Made by a program: the position numbers and the translations under genes | Part shown: positions 25,705-34,459 of the stretch, piece by piece | Numbering within the stretch: position 1 is the first letter of the stretch | Layout: each line of letters begins with the position of its first letter | The notes under the pieces: model-generated | Databases searched by the model: none | Told to the model about the DNA's origin: nothing | The model's input: only the letters and a program-made list of their open reading frames with translations | NCBI RefSeq assembly: GCF_946221105.1 | Contig: NZ_CAMICL010000003.1 | Location: forward strand, 21,255 to 85,254 | Direction of reading: 5' to 3' | Source: an uncultured Corynebacterium sp. | GTDB lineage: Bacteria; Actinomycetota; Actinomycetes; Mycobacteriales; Mycobacteriaceae | DNA length: 64,000 nt

Positions 25705-26587
25705 ACTGCTGGATCTGCGGCTGGACCTTGGAGAAGATTGCGGCCAAGATGCCGAAGATGACCAGGATAATGCCGACGATCGATTCGACGGATGTTGGCT
25801 CGGCGGGAGCAACATTCTGGGCCGGCTTCTTGACGTTGGCGTTTGGCCGCTCCGCGCCGTCCGCAGGACGGTGCAGCACCGCAGTGCGCTGGCCCGCAGG
25901 GTACGACGTAGCGCCGGTGGGCGCGAAGCCGACCGAACCGGCCGATGCGCGTCCCTCTGTCGTGGTCACCGCGGCGAATCCGACATAGGTGACGCGCGGG
26001 TTGATCAGGCTGTGCAGGTGGCCGGTCAGGTTGCGTTCATCCGCGGACCAGGCGCCGTTGAGCCGGTACAGGGCAGCGAGCTCGTCGTAGCCCCAGGCCT
26101 GCATGGAGCCAGCAATGTCGCCGCGGGTGCTCAGCACCTGACCGTAGGGCCCCTTGCCGTTGATCGTTGCGGTGTCTTCCTTGCCGCAGTTGCCGTAGCA
26201 GGTGGAGTTGAACGGGCGGACGTGCTCAAACTTCTTGGCCGCTTCCACTGCACGCTGCAGAGCGATGGACTGGTAGCCCGGGTCCGGTTGCACGGCATCG
26301 ACGTACTGCTCCTTCGTGGTCAGGCCGTGCTGGGCGGCGGCCTGGCGCAGGGTGGTGCCGTTGAACGGCACGTTGCGGTCCCACATATCCCCGCGCAGCT
26401 TGCGCAGCTCCCGCATGGCGATCTCCTGGTCGGAGGTGAGGTTGAACTTCGCCTCCACGGCGACCACCTGGTCGGCGGGCTGGTTCAGCTCCACCCCGGT
26501 GACGGGTGCCGGGTCAGCGGCGGCGAACGGGGCGAGGGTCAGAGCTGTGGCGGCCGCGGTCGTCGCGGCGAGTAAACGGGTGCGCAT
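25685..26587 (-). CDS. Secreted CAP/SCP-like protein with C-terminal membrane anchor
   Basis: A 300-aa protein with a signal peptide (1-24, ending FAAADP), an exported domain and a C-terminal helix (about 270-290) before a basic tail, so it is surface-tethered. GHLHSLINPRVTYVGFA (about 190-207) resembles the CAP/SCP strand that carries the conserved His and the NP turn. The Cys pair in STCYGNCGKE may form a disulfide. The start lies 74 bp inside the upstream mannosyltransferase gene on the same strand, an unusually long overlap; the signal peptide supports the start nonetheless. Function unknown. Confidence 0.75.
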   Translation of the reverse strand: MRTRLLAATTAAATALTLAPFAAADPAPVTGVELNQPADQVVAVEAKFNLTSDQEIAMRELRKLRGDMWDRNVPFNGTTLRQAAAQHGLTTKEQYVDAVQPDPGYQSIALQRAVEAAKKFEHVRPFNSTCYGNCGKEDTATINGKGPYGQVLSTRGDIAGSMQAWGYDELAALYRLNGAWSADERNLTGHLHSLINPRVTYVGFAAVTTTEGRASAGSVGFAPTGATSYPAGQRTAVLHRPADGAERPNANVKKPAQNVAPAEPTSVESIVGIILVIFGILAAIFSKVQPQIQQFMNQRR

Positions 26588-27599
26588 AACCTGAGCGTAG
26601 CGTGTACCAGAGCATGAAGCCGACTGGGACCAGGGTGAACAGAAGCTCCGGGACGTGGAACAAACCGAAGGAGATGTTCACCGACGCGAACGGCACCATA
26701 AACAGCGCGAGCACGATCGCGCCCCAGCGGTTGTAGACGTAGGCCAGCATCGGCAGGATCCACACCCAGTGGTGGTACCAGGAAAACGGGCTGACTAGGC
26801 AGGCCGTCATGCCGATGAAGGAGGCGGCGAGCGGGGCGGGAGCTCGTCGAGAAGCAAAAAGCGCAAGGGCGGTGACCAGGGCACAGAGGATGAGCCAGAG
26901 CCACATCTCGTCGTGGCCGGCGCGAGCGAGGACCTGGCGGATGGATTGCGCGCCCGGGTTGTCGTCGGCGCCGATGCGGGTGGTGCGGAAGATGGCGTCG
27001 GCCCAGAAGGTTCTCGCGTCTGCGATCTCGGAAAAGCCCGTGGCGACGGTGCACAGGAACGTGAACGCGGCGACGAACAACGCGCCCCAGCGACGCTGCT
27101 GCATGAGCAGGAGCACGAAGAACGCCGGCGTGAGTTTCAGCCCCGCGGCGAGCCCGACACCGATGCCGGGGAGCCTGTGGCGCGGCAGGAAATCCAGGCA
27201 CACCAGGCCCATGAGCAACAGGTTGATCTGCCCGAAGAACAGCGTGCCCTGCACCGGCGAGAGGCACAGCACGAACACGGCGGTGAGCAGGAGGGCATGT
27301 TTGCTTGTGGACGTCCGGACCACGAGCAGGACCACCAGCACGGAGAGCAGTTTCCACACCACGCCGAGGGTGGCGCTTTCCGTCAGCCACGAGAACACCA
27401 CGCCGGCGAACGGCGGGTAGGTAAACGGCAGGCCGGGAAGCAGGTCGGCGTCGTAGAGCGGCTGGTGTGTGGCGACCTTCTCGCCGCCCAGGAGGTAGAC
27501 CTTGAGGTCGCTGGGGAACTCGGTGGTGAACGCGTTGGGCAGCCCGGTGTCGATGTAGCGCCAGATTGCGAACACCAGCAGGAGAAGCAGGCCGATCAC
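26514..27599 (-). CDS. GT87 alpha-1,2-mannosyltransferase-like membrane protein
   Basis: A 361-aa polytopic GT-C enzyme of the GT87 (DUF2029) family, which uses polyprenyl-phosphomannose to decorate lipomannan and lipoarabinomannan in Corynebacteriales. About ten helices are seen. The first loop has FPSDLKVYLLGGEKV with its acidic residue in the family position, then LYDADLLPGLPFTYPPFAGV, a strong GT87 motif. It starts with GTG at 27599, overlapping the sirtuin stop (GTGA). The frame extends upstream to 28061 only as a shadow of the sirtuin gene. Confidence 0.87.
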   Translation of the reverse strand: MIGLLLLLVFAIWRYIDTGLPNAFTTEFPSDLKVYLLGGEKVATHQPLYDADLLPGLPFTYPPFAGVVFSWLTESATLGVVWKLLSVLVVLLVVRTSTSKHALLLTAVFVLCLSPVQGTLFFGQINLLLMGLVCLDFLPRHRLPGIGVGLAAGLKLTPAFFVLLLMQQRRWGALFVAAFTFLCTVATGFSEIADARTFWADAIFRTTRIGADDNPGAQSIRQVLARAGHDEMWLWLILCALVTALALFASRRAPAPLAASFIGMTACLVSPFSWYHHWVWILPMLAYVYNRWGAIVLALFMVPFASVNISFGLFHVPELLFTLVPVGFMLWYTLRSGYAHPFTRRDDRGRHSSDPRPVRRR

Positions 27600-28528
27600 A
27601 GGTCGAGACCGTCCAGGATGTCGTCGAGCGCGTCGGCTACTTGTGCGCGCCAGAGTGTGTCCACTTTGGCGTCGGCGCGGCCCGGCCCGCCGTTGATCAC
27701 GGCGGTGGGTTTGCCCTGCTTTTTCGCGTCGAGGATGAACTTGTAGCCGCTCATCACCGCCAGCGAGGTGCCGATCGCGATCACGCTCTCCGATTCCTTC
27801 AGCCAGGCATCTGCAGCTTGTCTGCGTTTTTTCGGCACACCCTCGCCGAAGTACACAACATGCGGTTTGAGCCGGTGGCCGCCACAGGTCGGGCAGGCGA
27901 TCATGCGGAAACGCTCGACGTCTTCGGGTTTGAGCTCGACATCGCCGTCCGGGTTCAGCATGGAGCCCTCGACTTCCACGGAGTCGAAGTAGGTGGGGTT
28001 GGCGACGGTGAGGAGGGCGTCGATAAGCGAACGCTCGTGCAGCGTTTTGCAGTCGAGGCACACGACATGCTCCATGTCCCCGTGCAACGCGATGACGTTG
28101 TCGGAGCCGGCCTGGGTGTGCAGCCCGTCAACGTTTTGCGTGATGATGCCGCGGATCAGGCCCGCGCGCTCCAGCTCGACGAGCGCGAAGTGCGCGCGGT
28201 TGGGTCGTGCCTGGCGCATGAAGCGCATGCCCACGAACGCGCGGGCCCAGTAGCGGCGCACCTGCCTCGGCGAGTGCGCGAACTCCTGGAACGTCATCGG
28301 GCGGCCCTTGGTCAGGCGGCCGTTTTTACTGCGGTAGTCCGGGATGCCTGAGTCTGTGGAGATGCCCGCGCCGGTGATCACCAGTGTTTTTGGGGTTTTT
28401 AGTTGGGCGAGGATTTTCTCTTTTGCGTTTTGCGTGGGCGCGGCGGTTTCGGTGACGACCCGCTCTATGGAGCGCACGGCGGAGCGGTGCGCCATGGCGA
28501 TTGCGGGGTCGTCGAAGTGGGGTTCCAT
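27596..28528 (-). CDS. Sir2-family NAD-dependent protein deacylase
   Basis: A 310-aa sirtuin. GAGISTDSGIPDYR (about residue 52) and TQNVDGLHTQAG bind NAD, the catalytic His is in ALHGD, and a zinc ribbon uses CLDC and CPTC. GTSLAVMSGY closes the Rossmann fold. The GRLTKGRPMTFQEF loop places it in the class II/SIRT4-like group, where deacylase or ADP-ribosyl activity is possible. The Ala-Tyr-x-x-Arg motif of class III desuccinylases is not visible. It is coupled to the GT87 gene. Confidence 0.9.
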   Translation of the reverse strand: MEPHFDDPAIAMAHRSAVRSIERVVTETAAPTQNAKEKILAQLKTPKTLVITGAGISTDSGIPDYRSKNGRLTKGRPMTFQEFAHSPRQVRRYWARAFVGMRFMRQARPNRAHFALVELERAGLIRGIITQNVDGLHTQAGSDNVIALHGDMEHVVCLDCKTLHERSLIDALLTVANPTYFDSVEVEGSMLNPDGDVELKPEDVERFRMIACPTCGGHRLKPHVVYFGEGVPKKRRQAADAWLKESESVIAIGTSLAVMSGYKFILDAKKQGKPTAVINGGPGRADAKVDTLWRAQVADALDDILDGLDL

Positions 28529-28559
28529 TGTCTGAGAAGTGTATCCCCCGGGGCTTGAA

Positions 28560-28575
28560 TAGACCGTATGGTCTG
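28560..28575. promoter_or_regulatory. McbR-like operator (TAGAC-N6-GTCTG)
   Basis: TAGACCGTATGGTCTG contains AGACC/GGTCT as a perfect inverted repeat and differs by one base from TAGAC-N6-GTCTA, the published McbR consensus for sulfur metabolism genes in C. glutamicum. It lies about 90 bp before the symporter gene. No mcbR gene is in the window. Confidence 0.45.
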
Positions 28576-28664
28576 TTTTTCAAGTTTGCGTTTTCGGGGC
28601 GGAGGAGTAGTTTATCCACGTCTTTACTACACAAGTGAACAATTCTGTCTAGAAGGAGCCGCTC

Positions 28665-29894
28665 ATGCCCAAGTGGGCAACTAGCTTCGGCGCACAAGTC
28701 ATCTACGGCCTGATCATCGGCCTCATCCTCGGGTTTATCGCCGTGGATGTCCAGCCGCTGGCCGACACCCTGGACTGGATCGGATCCACCTACGTCCAGC
28801 TGCTGAAACTGCTGATCCCGCCGCTGGTGTTCACTGCGGTGGTCACCTCCATTGCCAACCTGCGCCAGGTCACCAACGCCGCCCGCCTGGCCGTGCAGAC
28901 CCTGGTGTGGTTCGCCATCACCGCATTCTTTTCCGTGGTCATCGGCATCCTTGTCGGCCTTGTGATCAAGCCCGGCGCGAACACCTCGGTGGATGCGGGC
29001 ACCGCGGCGGAGCCCACGTCGACAGGCTCGTGGATGGGCTTTTTGAACTCCGTGGTGCCCTCCAACATCCTTGGCCTGGGTGTCTCCGGCGAGTCCGTGA
29101 AGTTCAACGTGCTGCAGATCCTGGTGGTCTCGCTGCTGCTCGGCATCGCCGCAGTGCGCGTGGGCAAGGCCGCCGAACCGTTCATCGAGTTCTCCGGCTC
29201 ACTGCTCAAGGTGGTCCAGGAGGTGCTGTGGTGGATCATCCGCCTCGCCCCGATCGGCACCGCGGCGCTGATCGGCAACGCGGTGGCGTCGTACGGCTGG
29301 GACGCGCTCGGCTCGCTGGGTAAGTTCGTGCTGGCCATTTACATCGGCCTGGCGCTGGTCATCTTCGCGCTGTACCCGATTGTGCTGGCCGCGCACCGCA
29401 TCCCGGTGCTGGAGTTCTTCCGCCGCGTGTGGCCGGTGACCACGCTGGGCTTTGCCACCCGCTCGTCCATGGGCGTGATGCCGGTGACCCAGCGCACTAC
29501 GGAAGAATCCATGGGCGTGCCCAGCGAGTACGCGTCCTTTGCCATCCCGCTCGGCGCCACCACCAAGATGGACGGCTGCGCCTCCATCTACCCCGCCATC
29601 GCAGCCCTGTTCGTGGCGCAGTTCTACGGCATTGACCTGTCCATCTCGGACTACGTGCTCATCGTCATCGTGTCCGTGCTGGGCTCCGCCGCCACCGCCG
29701 GCACCACCGGCGCAACCGTCATGCTCACCCTGACCCTGTCCACCCTGGGCCTGCCGCTCGCCGGCGTGGGCCTGCTGCTGGCGGTGGACCCGATCGTGGA
29801 CATGGGTCGCACCGCCGTCAACGTCACCGGCCAGTCCGTGGTGGCCACGGTGGTGGCCAAGCGCGAGAAGATCCTCGACGAGTCCCGCTGGTAG
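28665..29894 (+). CDS. DAACS-family dicarboxylate/amino acid:cation symporter
   Basis: A 409-aa secondary transporter of the GltP/TcyP family with eight helices and two re-entrant loops. The HP1 region carries TRSSMGVMPVT (serine-rich tip), and TM7 has GATTKMDGCASIYPAI in place of the NMDGT of glutamate carriers; the DGC-x-x-IYPA form is closer to cystine carriers. TM8 ends with D-x-x-x-DMGRTAVNVTG, the substrate- and cation-binding segment. AGAAGGAG precedes the ATG. A McbR-like site upstream agrees with sulfur amino acid uptake, but glutamate, aspartate or C4 acids cannot be excluded. Confidence 0.88.
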   Translation: MPKWATSFGAQVIYGLIIGLILGFIAVDVQPLADTLDWIGSTYVQLLKLLIPPLVFTAVVTSIANLRQVTNAARLAVQTLVWFAITAFFSVVIGILVGLVIKPGANTSVDAGTAAEPTSTGSWMGFLNSVVPSNILGLGVSGESVKFNVLQILVVSLLLGIAAVRVGKAAEPFIEFSGSLLKVVQEVLWWIIRLAPIGTAALIGNAVASYGWDALGSLGKFVLAIYIGLALVIFALYPIVLAAHRIPVLEFFRRVWPVTTLGFATRSSMGVMPVTQRTTEESMGVPSEYASFAIPLGATTKMDGCASIYPAIAALFVAQFYGIDLSISDYVLIVIVSVLGSAATAGTTGATVMLTLTLSTLGLPLAGVGLLLAVDPIVDMGRTAVNVTGQSVVATVVAKREKILDESRW

Positions 29895-29897
29895 GGC

Positions 29898-31256
29898 CTA
29901 CCTAAACGGCACCTCGCCGATCGCGCGGCGCAGCTTGCGGGTGCGCAGCCTCTCCGGGTGCCGGGCGAGCTTCTCCACGGCGCGGACTGCGCACATGACG
30001 TGGGCTTCCTTCGAGTTGGAGTAGAACGCCTGGGCCCCGGCGGGCAGTTTCGGCACCGCGTGCAGCGGCAGGTCGGACACCGCCAGCAGGGTGCCGTAGG
30101 GCACGCGGTAGCGATACCCGTTCGCGGCGATGGTGCAGGACTCCATGTCCACGGCCGCCGCGGTGGAGCCGCGCAGCCACTCCCACAGGTCGCGCGGGTC
30201 CTTCCACTCCCAGTTCCGGTCGCCGGTGCTCAAAACAGTGCCGGTGCGCATCAGCGACGCGTCCGAGCCGTAGACCTTCGACACCGCCTTTTCCAGCGTG
30301 CGCTGGATTTCCGGCACGGCGGGGATGGGCAGTTCGCGGCGCAGGTAGTCGTCCAAAACGTGGTCGTGGCGCTCGTACGCGTTGCCCAGGATGAGGTCGC
30401 CGATGCGCATGCGGGCGTCCAGGCCGGCGCAATGCCCGATCATGATCCACGCCTCCGGCCGTAAGACCGCCAGCGAGTCGGTGATGGTCTTCGCGTTGGA
30501 CGGCCCGACGCCGATGTTGATCATGGTGATGCCGTCGCCGTTATCGGTGACCAGGTCGTAGCGCGGCATCTGGAACTTCGACCCCAGCTCCAGGTCCTCC
30601 AGCGCGACGGTGTCGGACACCGTCTCCCCCGAAGGCAGCACCAGTCGGGTGTAGCGCGAGTCAGGATCAGACAGCTCGCGCAGCCCGAACTTCACAAACT
30701 CGGTCACGTGCATGGCGTAGTTCGTGAACAGGATGAAGCGCTGCAGCGAGTCCGCCTCGATGCCGGTGTAGTGCTCCAGCCGAGCCAGCGCCAGGTCGAA
30801 GCGTTGCGGCCCAAAGTGGAACAACGGTTTTTCTTCTCCGCTGAACGCTTCCCAGTGGCCGTCGACAATCGCGTCGTGCACCTCGTCGAGGGTGGGGCGG
30901 GGCAGGTTCGCGGTTTCGTCGATAGGCGGCATGCCCTTGATATAGGCGGGCGGGATCACCACATCCGAGTACCCGACCTCGACCTCGCACGGGTAGTTGG
31001 AGGTCAGCGCCTCAAGCTGGGCGGTGAGGTAGCCCTCCATGAGGTCCGGGCGCGAGATGACTGCGGAGTAGGTGCCGGCCTCGTCGACGTAGCCGAAGGG
31101 CTCGGAGCGGTCGATCGGCCGCCACTGGCGCACCTCAACGGTGAGCTTGGGGTACCGCACCTCCCCGTACCGGTCGAACTCCCCCGAGCGCGCGATTTCG
31201 CACGACTGCTCGTAGAGGGCTTTAAGCTTTGCGACGACCTCCGGTACCTCACACAT
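29898..31256 (-). CDS. amn: AMP nucleosidase
   Basis: A 452-aa enzyme that hydrolyses AMP to adenine and ribose 5-phosphate, used in purine balance. The N-terminal AMN-specific domain covers residues 1-180. The C-terminal purine-phosphorylase domain includes INIGVGPSNAKTITDSLAVL, GHCAGLDARMRIGDLILGNA, a GTVLSTGDRNWEW segment and AVDMESCTIAANGYRYR. Length is slightly below E. coli Amn (484 aa). TAGCCT 6 nt before ATG 31256 suggests a leaderless transcript. It is next to, and 9 nt downstream of, the TetR gene on the same strand. Confidence 0.92.
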   Translation of the reverse strand: MCEVPEVVAKLKALYEQSCEIARSGEFDRYGEVRYPKLTVEVRQWRPIDRSEPFGYVDEAGTYSAVISRPDLMEGYLTAQLEALTSNYPCEVEVGYSDVVIPPAYIKGMPPIDETANLPRPTLDEVHDAIVDGHWEAFSGEEKPLFHFGPQRFDLALARLEHYTGIEADSLQRFILFTNYAMHVTEFVKFGLRELSDPDSRYTRLVLPSGETVSDTVALEDLELGSKFQMPRYDLVTDNGDGITMINIGVGPSNAKTITDSLAVLRPEAWIMIGHCAGLDARMRIGDLILGNAYERHDHVLDDYLRRELPIPAVPEIQRTLEKAVSKVYGSDASLMRTGTVLSTGDRNWEWKDPRDLWEWLRGSTAAAVDMESCTIAANGYRYRVPYGTLLAVSDLPLHAVPKLPAGAQAFYSNSKEAHVMCAVRAVEKLARHPERLRTRKLRRAIGEVPFR

Positions 31257-31265
31257 GCAGCCAGG

Positions 31266-31853
31266 CTACTCACGAATGAGCACACGGCGCACGGCTTCGG
31301 CGCGGCGCCCGATCTCCTCCGAGGTTTGGCCTTCGCGGACGCACTGCTCAATCAGGCGCTGCATGCCGGCGACGTAGACGCGGGACATGTCCTCGATGAG
31401 CTCGGCGTCCGCGTCTCCCCACTCCTTCGAGCGCGGCAGCAGCTGCTCGCGCATCGTGTCCTTCATGACGCGCTGCACCTCGTTGTCGAACACGGTGTGC
31501 ACCGGGGAGTCGATCAGGCGCACCGCGGCCTCGTTCTTGCCGTCGACGACGCTGGCCAGCTCGACGACGGACGCCTCGAAGTTTTTGTCGATGCTGAATC
31601 GATCCGCGAAGTGCTCGTAGGCGTCCAGCACCCAGTCCATGGCGGTTGCGAGGATCAGCGCGTCGCGGTCCGCGAAGTGCTGGTAGAACACTTGGCGGCT
31701 CACTCCGGCCTCTTTCACGATTTGCGACACATTGAGGTCGGCCACCTCGTGGTCGTTGAGGAGGCGGAGCACTGCGTCGACAAGTGCCTTGCGGGTACGA
31801 AGGGCGCGCGGGTCGGTGCTGTCAGACCGGCGGCCGGGCAGGTCGTGGTTCAT
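31266..31853 (-). CDS. TetR-family transcriptional regulator
   Basis: A 195-aa regulator. Helix-turn-helix at about residues 30-60: VADLNVSQIVKEAGVSRQVF then YQHFADRD. The remainder is a helical ligand and dimer domain without recognisable specificity. MNHDL at 31853 follows a GGAGAG site; the longer frame crosses the divergent M20 promoter. It could control itself, the amn gene downstream or the divergent peptidase 42 bp away. No clear operator is visible between them. Confidence 0.85.
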   Translation of the reverse strand: MNHDLPGRRSDSTDPRALRTRKALVDAVLRLLNDHEVADLNVSQIVKEAGVSRQVFYQHFADRDALILATAMDWVLDAYEHFADRFSIDKNFEASVVELASVVDGKNEAAVRLIDSPVHTVFDNEVQRVMKDTMREQLLPRSKEWGDADAELIEDMSRVYVAGMQRLIEQCVREGQTSEEIGRRAEAVRRVLIRE

Positions 31854-31880
31854 CCTGGACTCTCCAAGTGCTTTGGACGT

Positions 31881-31886
31881 TAGGCT
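31881..31886 (+). promoter_or_regulatory. -10 box for leaderless M20 peptidase gene
   Basis: TAGGCT, 8 nt before ATG 31895, with no Shine-Dalgarno sequence in between. Confidence 0.4.
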
Positions 31887-31894
31887 TTTGTGAT

Positions 31895-33205
31895 ATGAGC
31901 CTAACTGATGACACCATCGCATTATTGCAGAACCTCATCCAGAATGGATGCGTCAACTATTTTTCGGCAGATTCTGGACAGGAGGCAACAAACGCCGACA
32001 CGTTGGAGGCCTTCTTCGCAGGTACAGACGTATTAGTGGAGCGTTATGAGCCGCACCCTGGACGCGTGTCCATCAGCTTCACCGTGGAGGGCACCGACCC
32101 CTCCGCCGAGCCGCTGACGCTCCTCGGCCACACCGACGTCGTGCCCGTGGACGAGGACAAGTGGACCACCGCCCCATTCGGGGGCGAGCTTATCGACGGG
32201 CGCGTGTTCGGCCGAGGCGCCACCGACATGCTCTACATCACCGCGGCGATGGCGGCGTGCGTGCGCGACGTTGCTCGTGGGGAGCGGCCGCGCGGCACCC
32301 TGACGTTTGTGGGCTGCGCCGACGAGGAGGCCCGCGGCGGACTCGGCGCGAAGTGGCTCGCCGAGCACGGACAGTTCTCCTGGAAGAACTGCCTGTCCGA
32401 GGAAGGCGGCTCCCACATCCCTGCCGCTGACGGCTCCGACGCGCTGGCGGTCGTCGTCGGCGAGAAGGGCGCCGGCCAGCGGCGGTTGACCGTCCACGGC
32501 GACGCCGGCCACGGCTCCGCGCCGTACGGCCGCGACCTGGCCGTGGCGAAGATCGCGGAGGTGGCCCGGCGCGTGGCCGCAATTGAGCCCGAGGTGCGCG
32601 CGGACGAGATCTGGGAAGGCTACGTCCGCGCCTGGAAGTTCGACCCCGCGACCGAGGAGGCGCTGCTGCGCGGCGAGGGCTACGAGGCCTTCGGCCAGCT
32701 GGAGAGCTACTCCCACGCCATGAGCCACCTGACCATCTCCCCCACCGTGCTGCGCGCCGGCAACGGCATCAACGTCCTGCCGTCCGAAGCCTGGCTGGAG
32801 CTGGACATCCGCCCCCTGCCCGGCCAGACGCAGGAGGAGATCGACTCGTTGTTGCGTGACGCGCTGGGGGACCTCGCAAACGAGGTGGAGATCACCCACC
32901 TGATCACCGAGGACGGCACGGTCTCCCCCACCTCCGGGCCACTTTTTGATGCCATCTGCCAGACCTTCGACGAATTCTTCCCCGGCGTCCCAGTCGTGCC
33001 CACCATCGCGGCCGGCGGGTCGGACCTGCGCTTTGCCCGCCGTCAAGGAGGCGTCGGCTACGGGTTCGCCCTGCACGCGCGCGAGGAGACGCTCGGCTCC
33101 GTGCTGGGCCAGCTGCACAGCCACGACGAATCCGTCGCCGTGGAGGACGTGGACCTGACCGTGCGGGCGTACCGTTCCCTGATCCGCCGCTTCGTCGGGG
33201 CGTAG
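31895..33205 (+). CDS. M20-family metallopeptidase (dipeptidase/deacylase-like)
   Basis: A 436-aa M20/ArgE/DapE family enzyme. Metal ligands: His in LLGHTDVVPV (about residue 72), Asp in GRGATDM (about 108), the catalytic Glu pair in ADEEARGG (about 143), and the C-terminal His in GYGFALHAREE. The lid dimerisation domain lies between about 190 and 320. It is cytoplasmic; the substrate (peptide or N-acyl amino acid) is not evident. The ATG at 31895 is supported by the -10 box; frames extending further upstream are inside the TetR gene. Confidence 0.9.
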   Translation: MSLTDDTIALLQNLIQNGCVNYFSADSGQEATNADTLEAFFAGTDVLVERYEPHPGRVSISFTVEGTDPSAEPLTLLGHTDVVPVDEDKWTTAPFGGELIDGRVFGRGATDMLYITAAMAACVRDVARGERPRGTLTFVGCADEEARGGLGAKWLAEHGQFSWKNCLSEEGGSHIPAADGSDALAVVVGEKGAGQRRLTVHGDAGHGSAPYGRDLAVAKIAEVARRVAAIEPEVRADEIWEGYVRAWKFDPATEEALLRGEGYEAFGQLESYSHAMSHLTISPTVLRAGNGINVLPSEAWLELDIRPLPGQTQEEIDSLLRDALGDLANEVEITHLITEDGTVSPTSGPLFDAICQTFDEFFPGVPVVPTIAAGGSDLRFARRQGGVGYGFALHAREETLGSVLGQLHSHDESVAVEDVDLTVRAYRSLIRRFVGA

Positions 33206-33228
33206 GGGCAGCTGAGCTTTGGCTGTGC

Positions 33229-33234
33229 GATACT
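33229..33234 (+). promoter_or_regulatory. -10 box for leaderless excalibur gene
   Basis: GATACT followed by exactly 7 nt to the ATG at 33242; the GTG at 33236 would lie inside the promoter gap. Confidence 0.4.
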
Positions 33235-33241
33235 TGTGTGC

Positions 33242-33712
33242 ATGAAGAAGACTCTCGTAGCTACCACCGCCGCCGTCGCGGTCGCCGCCGGGGCACTGAC
33301 TGTGCCCACCGCTCACGCAGCGGAACCCACAACCACGACAACGGCGCCTGCCAAAGCGCAGTCCAAACCACAGGAAGATGATCCGTCTACCCTGAAAATC
33401 GTGGGTATAGTCGTCGGCTCCCTCGCCTTCGTTGCCGCAGCGGGCGGCGGAGCATGCTGGGCAATGCAGCAGGGCTTCATTCCGAACCCGGCACCGAATC
33501 TCATCCCGTGCCACCCGGTATCGAAGCCTGCACCGGCACCTGCTCCGGCCCCGGCACCTGCTCCGCGTCCTGCCCCGGCCGCCAAGACGTACCCCAACTG
33601 CCGCGCAGTGTGGAACGACTTGGGTGGCCCGATCCGCCGCGGCGACGCTGGCTACGGATCGCACTTAGACCGTGATGGCGACGGCGTCGGCTGCGAGAAG
33701 CGCCCGAAGTAG
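33242..33712 (+). CDS. Secreted excalibur calcium-binding domain protein
   Basis: A 156-aa exported protein: signal peptide 1-26 (THAAE), a Thr/Pro/Gln linker, one transmembrane helix (about 50-72), a Pro-Ala repeat spacer (PAPAPAPAPAP) and a C-terminal excalibur domain (about 119-155). The domain has NCRAVWNDLGGPI and the EF-like loop DRDGDGVGCE, with the two Cys expected to pair. Excalibur domains occur in extracellular nucleases and wall proteins; here no enzyme domain is attached. The Pro-Ala arm would hold the domain away from the membrane across the wall. Confidence 0.88.
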   Translation: MKKTLVATTAAVAVAAGALTVPTAHAAEPTTTTTAPAKAQSKPQEDDPSTLKIVGIVVGSLAFVAAAGGGACWAMQQGFIPNPAPNLIPCHPVSKPAPAPAPAPAPAPRPAPAAKTYPNCRAVWNDLGGPIRRGDAGYGSHLDRDGDGVGCEKRPK

Positions 33713-33728
33713 CCTCCAGCACTGGAGG
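33713..33728 (+). terminator. Possible terminator hairpin after the excalibur gene
   Basis: CCTCCAG-CA-CTGGAGG begins at the base after the stop codon. It has a perfect 7-bp stem but only a TTCTC tail, so it may be a weak terminator or an RNA-stabilising hairpin. A second imperfect hairpin with TTTCCT/AGGAAA follows at about 33788-33814. Confidence 0.35.
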
Positions 33729-33880
33729 TTCTCAGTCTCCCCCGCACCGAATCGTAAGAACCGCTGAGCAGAACTCCGGCATATAGAGCCCTGTTTTCCT
33801 AAGGAAAGCGGGGCGCTGAGGCATGACCCAGGGGCCGTCACTTCTGCCACATTTGCCCCATCCGTGACATACTGGCCTGC

Positions 33881-34459
33881 ATGAAGATCCGCACCCTCGC
33901 AATGACCGCCACCCTCGCCGGCACCGTCGCGCTCGCGCCGACCGCCGGCGCCGACGCCATCGACGACGCCCTGGCCAAGCTGCCGTCCGGCCCGATCTCC
34001 TGCGACCAGGCCTCCCGCTACTGGACCAACGACGCCGAGTACCAGCAGAAAGTCCGCCAGGCCCGCGCGATCGCCGCGTTCGACCGCCGCGGCCCGCAGA
34101 TCCTGGACGCGCTGTCGCGTGTCGACGAAGCCGCGAACCGCTGCGGCCTGAAGGGCACCCAAGGCGGCGCGAAGCCTGCGCAGAACAACCAGCCGAAGCA
34201 GAACCAGCAGCAGCCCCAGCAGCAGCCGAAGCAGAACCAGCCAGCACAGAACCAGCAGCCGAAGCAGCAGCCGAAGCAGAACAACCAGAACTTGAACGTC
34301 CGCCCGCAGTTCCCGGAGCGGATCAACCTCGCGCCGGCGGGTGCGCCCAGCTTCGACGTGCCGGTGGCGAATATCACCACGCTGCAGCTGCCGGACATCA
34401 TCAAGGTGATCCAGCAGGCGCTGGCGCAGATCCTGGCTTACTTCAACATCCAGCTGTAG
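33881..34459 (+). CDS. Small secreted protein with Pro-Gln-Asn repeat linker
   Basis: A 192-aa exported protein I cannot name. The signal peptide (1-24, PTAGADA) precedes a helical domain with two Cys (ISCDQASRYW and AANRCGLKG, about 40 and 88), probably a disulfide. Residues about 98-140 are a low-complexity linker of Pro, Gln, Lys and Asn. A C-terminal amphipathic segment ends at the stop (LPDIIKVIQQALAQILAYFN). It looks like a wall-spanning corynebacterial protein. It converges on the amylase-type gene with a 22-bp overlap. Confidence 0.75.
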   Translation: MKIRTLAMTATLAGTVALAPTAGADAIDDALAKLPSGPISCDQASRYWTNDAEYQQKVRQARAIAAFDRRGPQILDALSRVDEAANRCGLKGTQGGAKPAQNNQPKQNQQQPQQQPKQNQPAQNQQPKQQPKQNNQNLNVRPQFPERINLAPAGAPSFDVPVANITTLQLPDIIKVIQQALAQILAYFNIQL

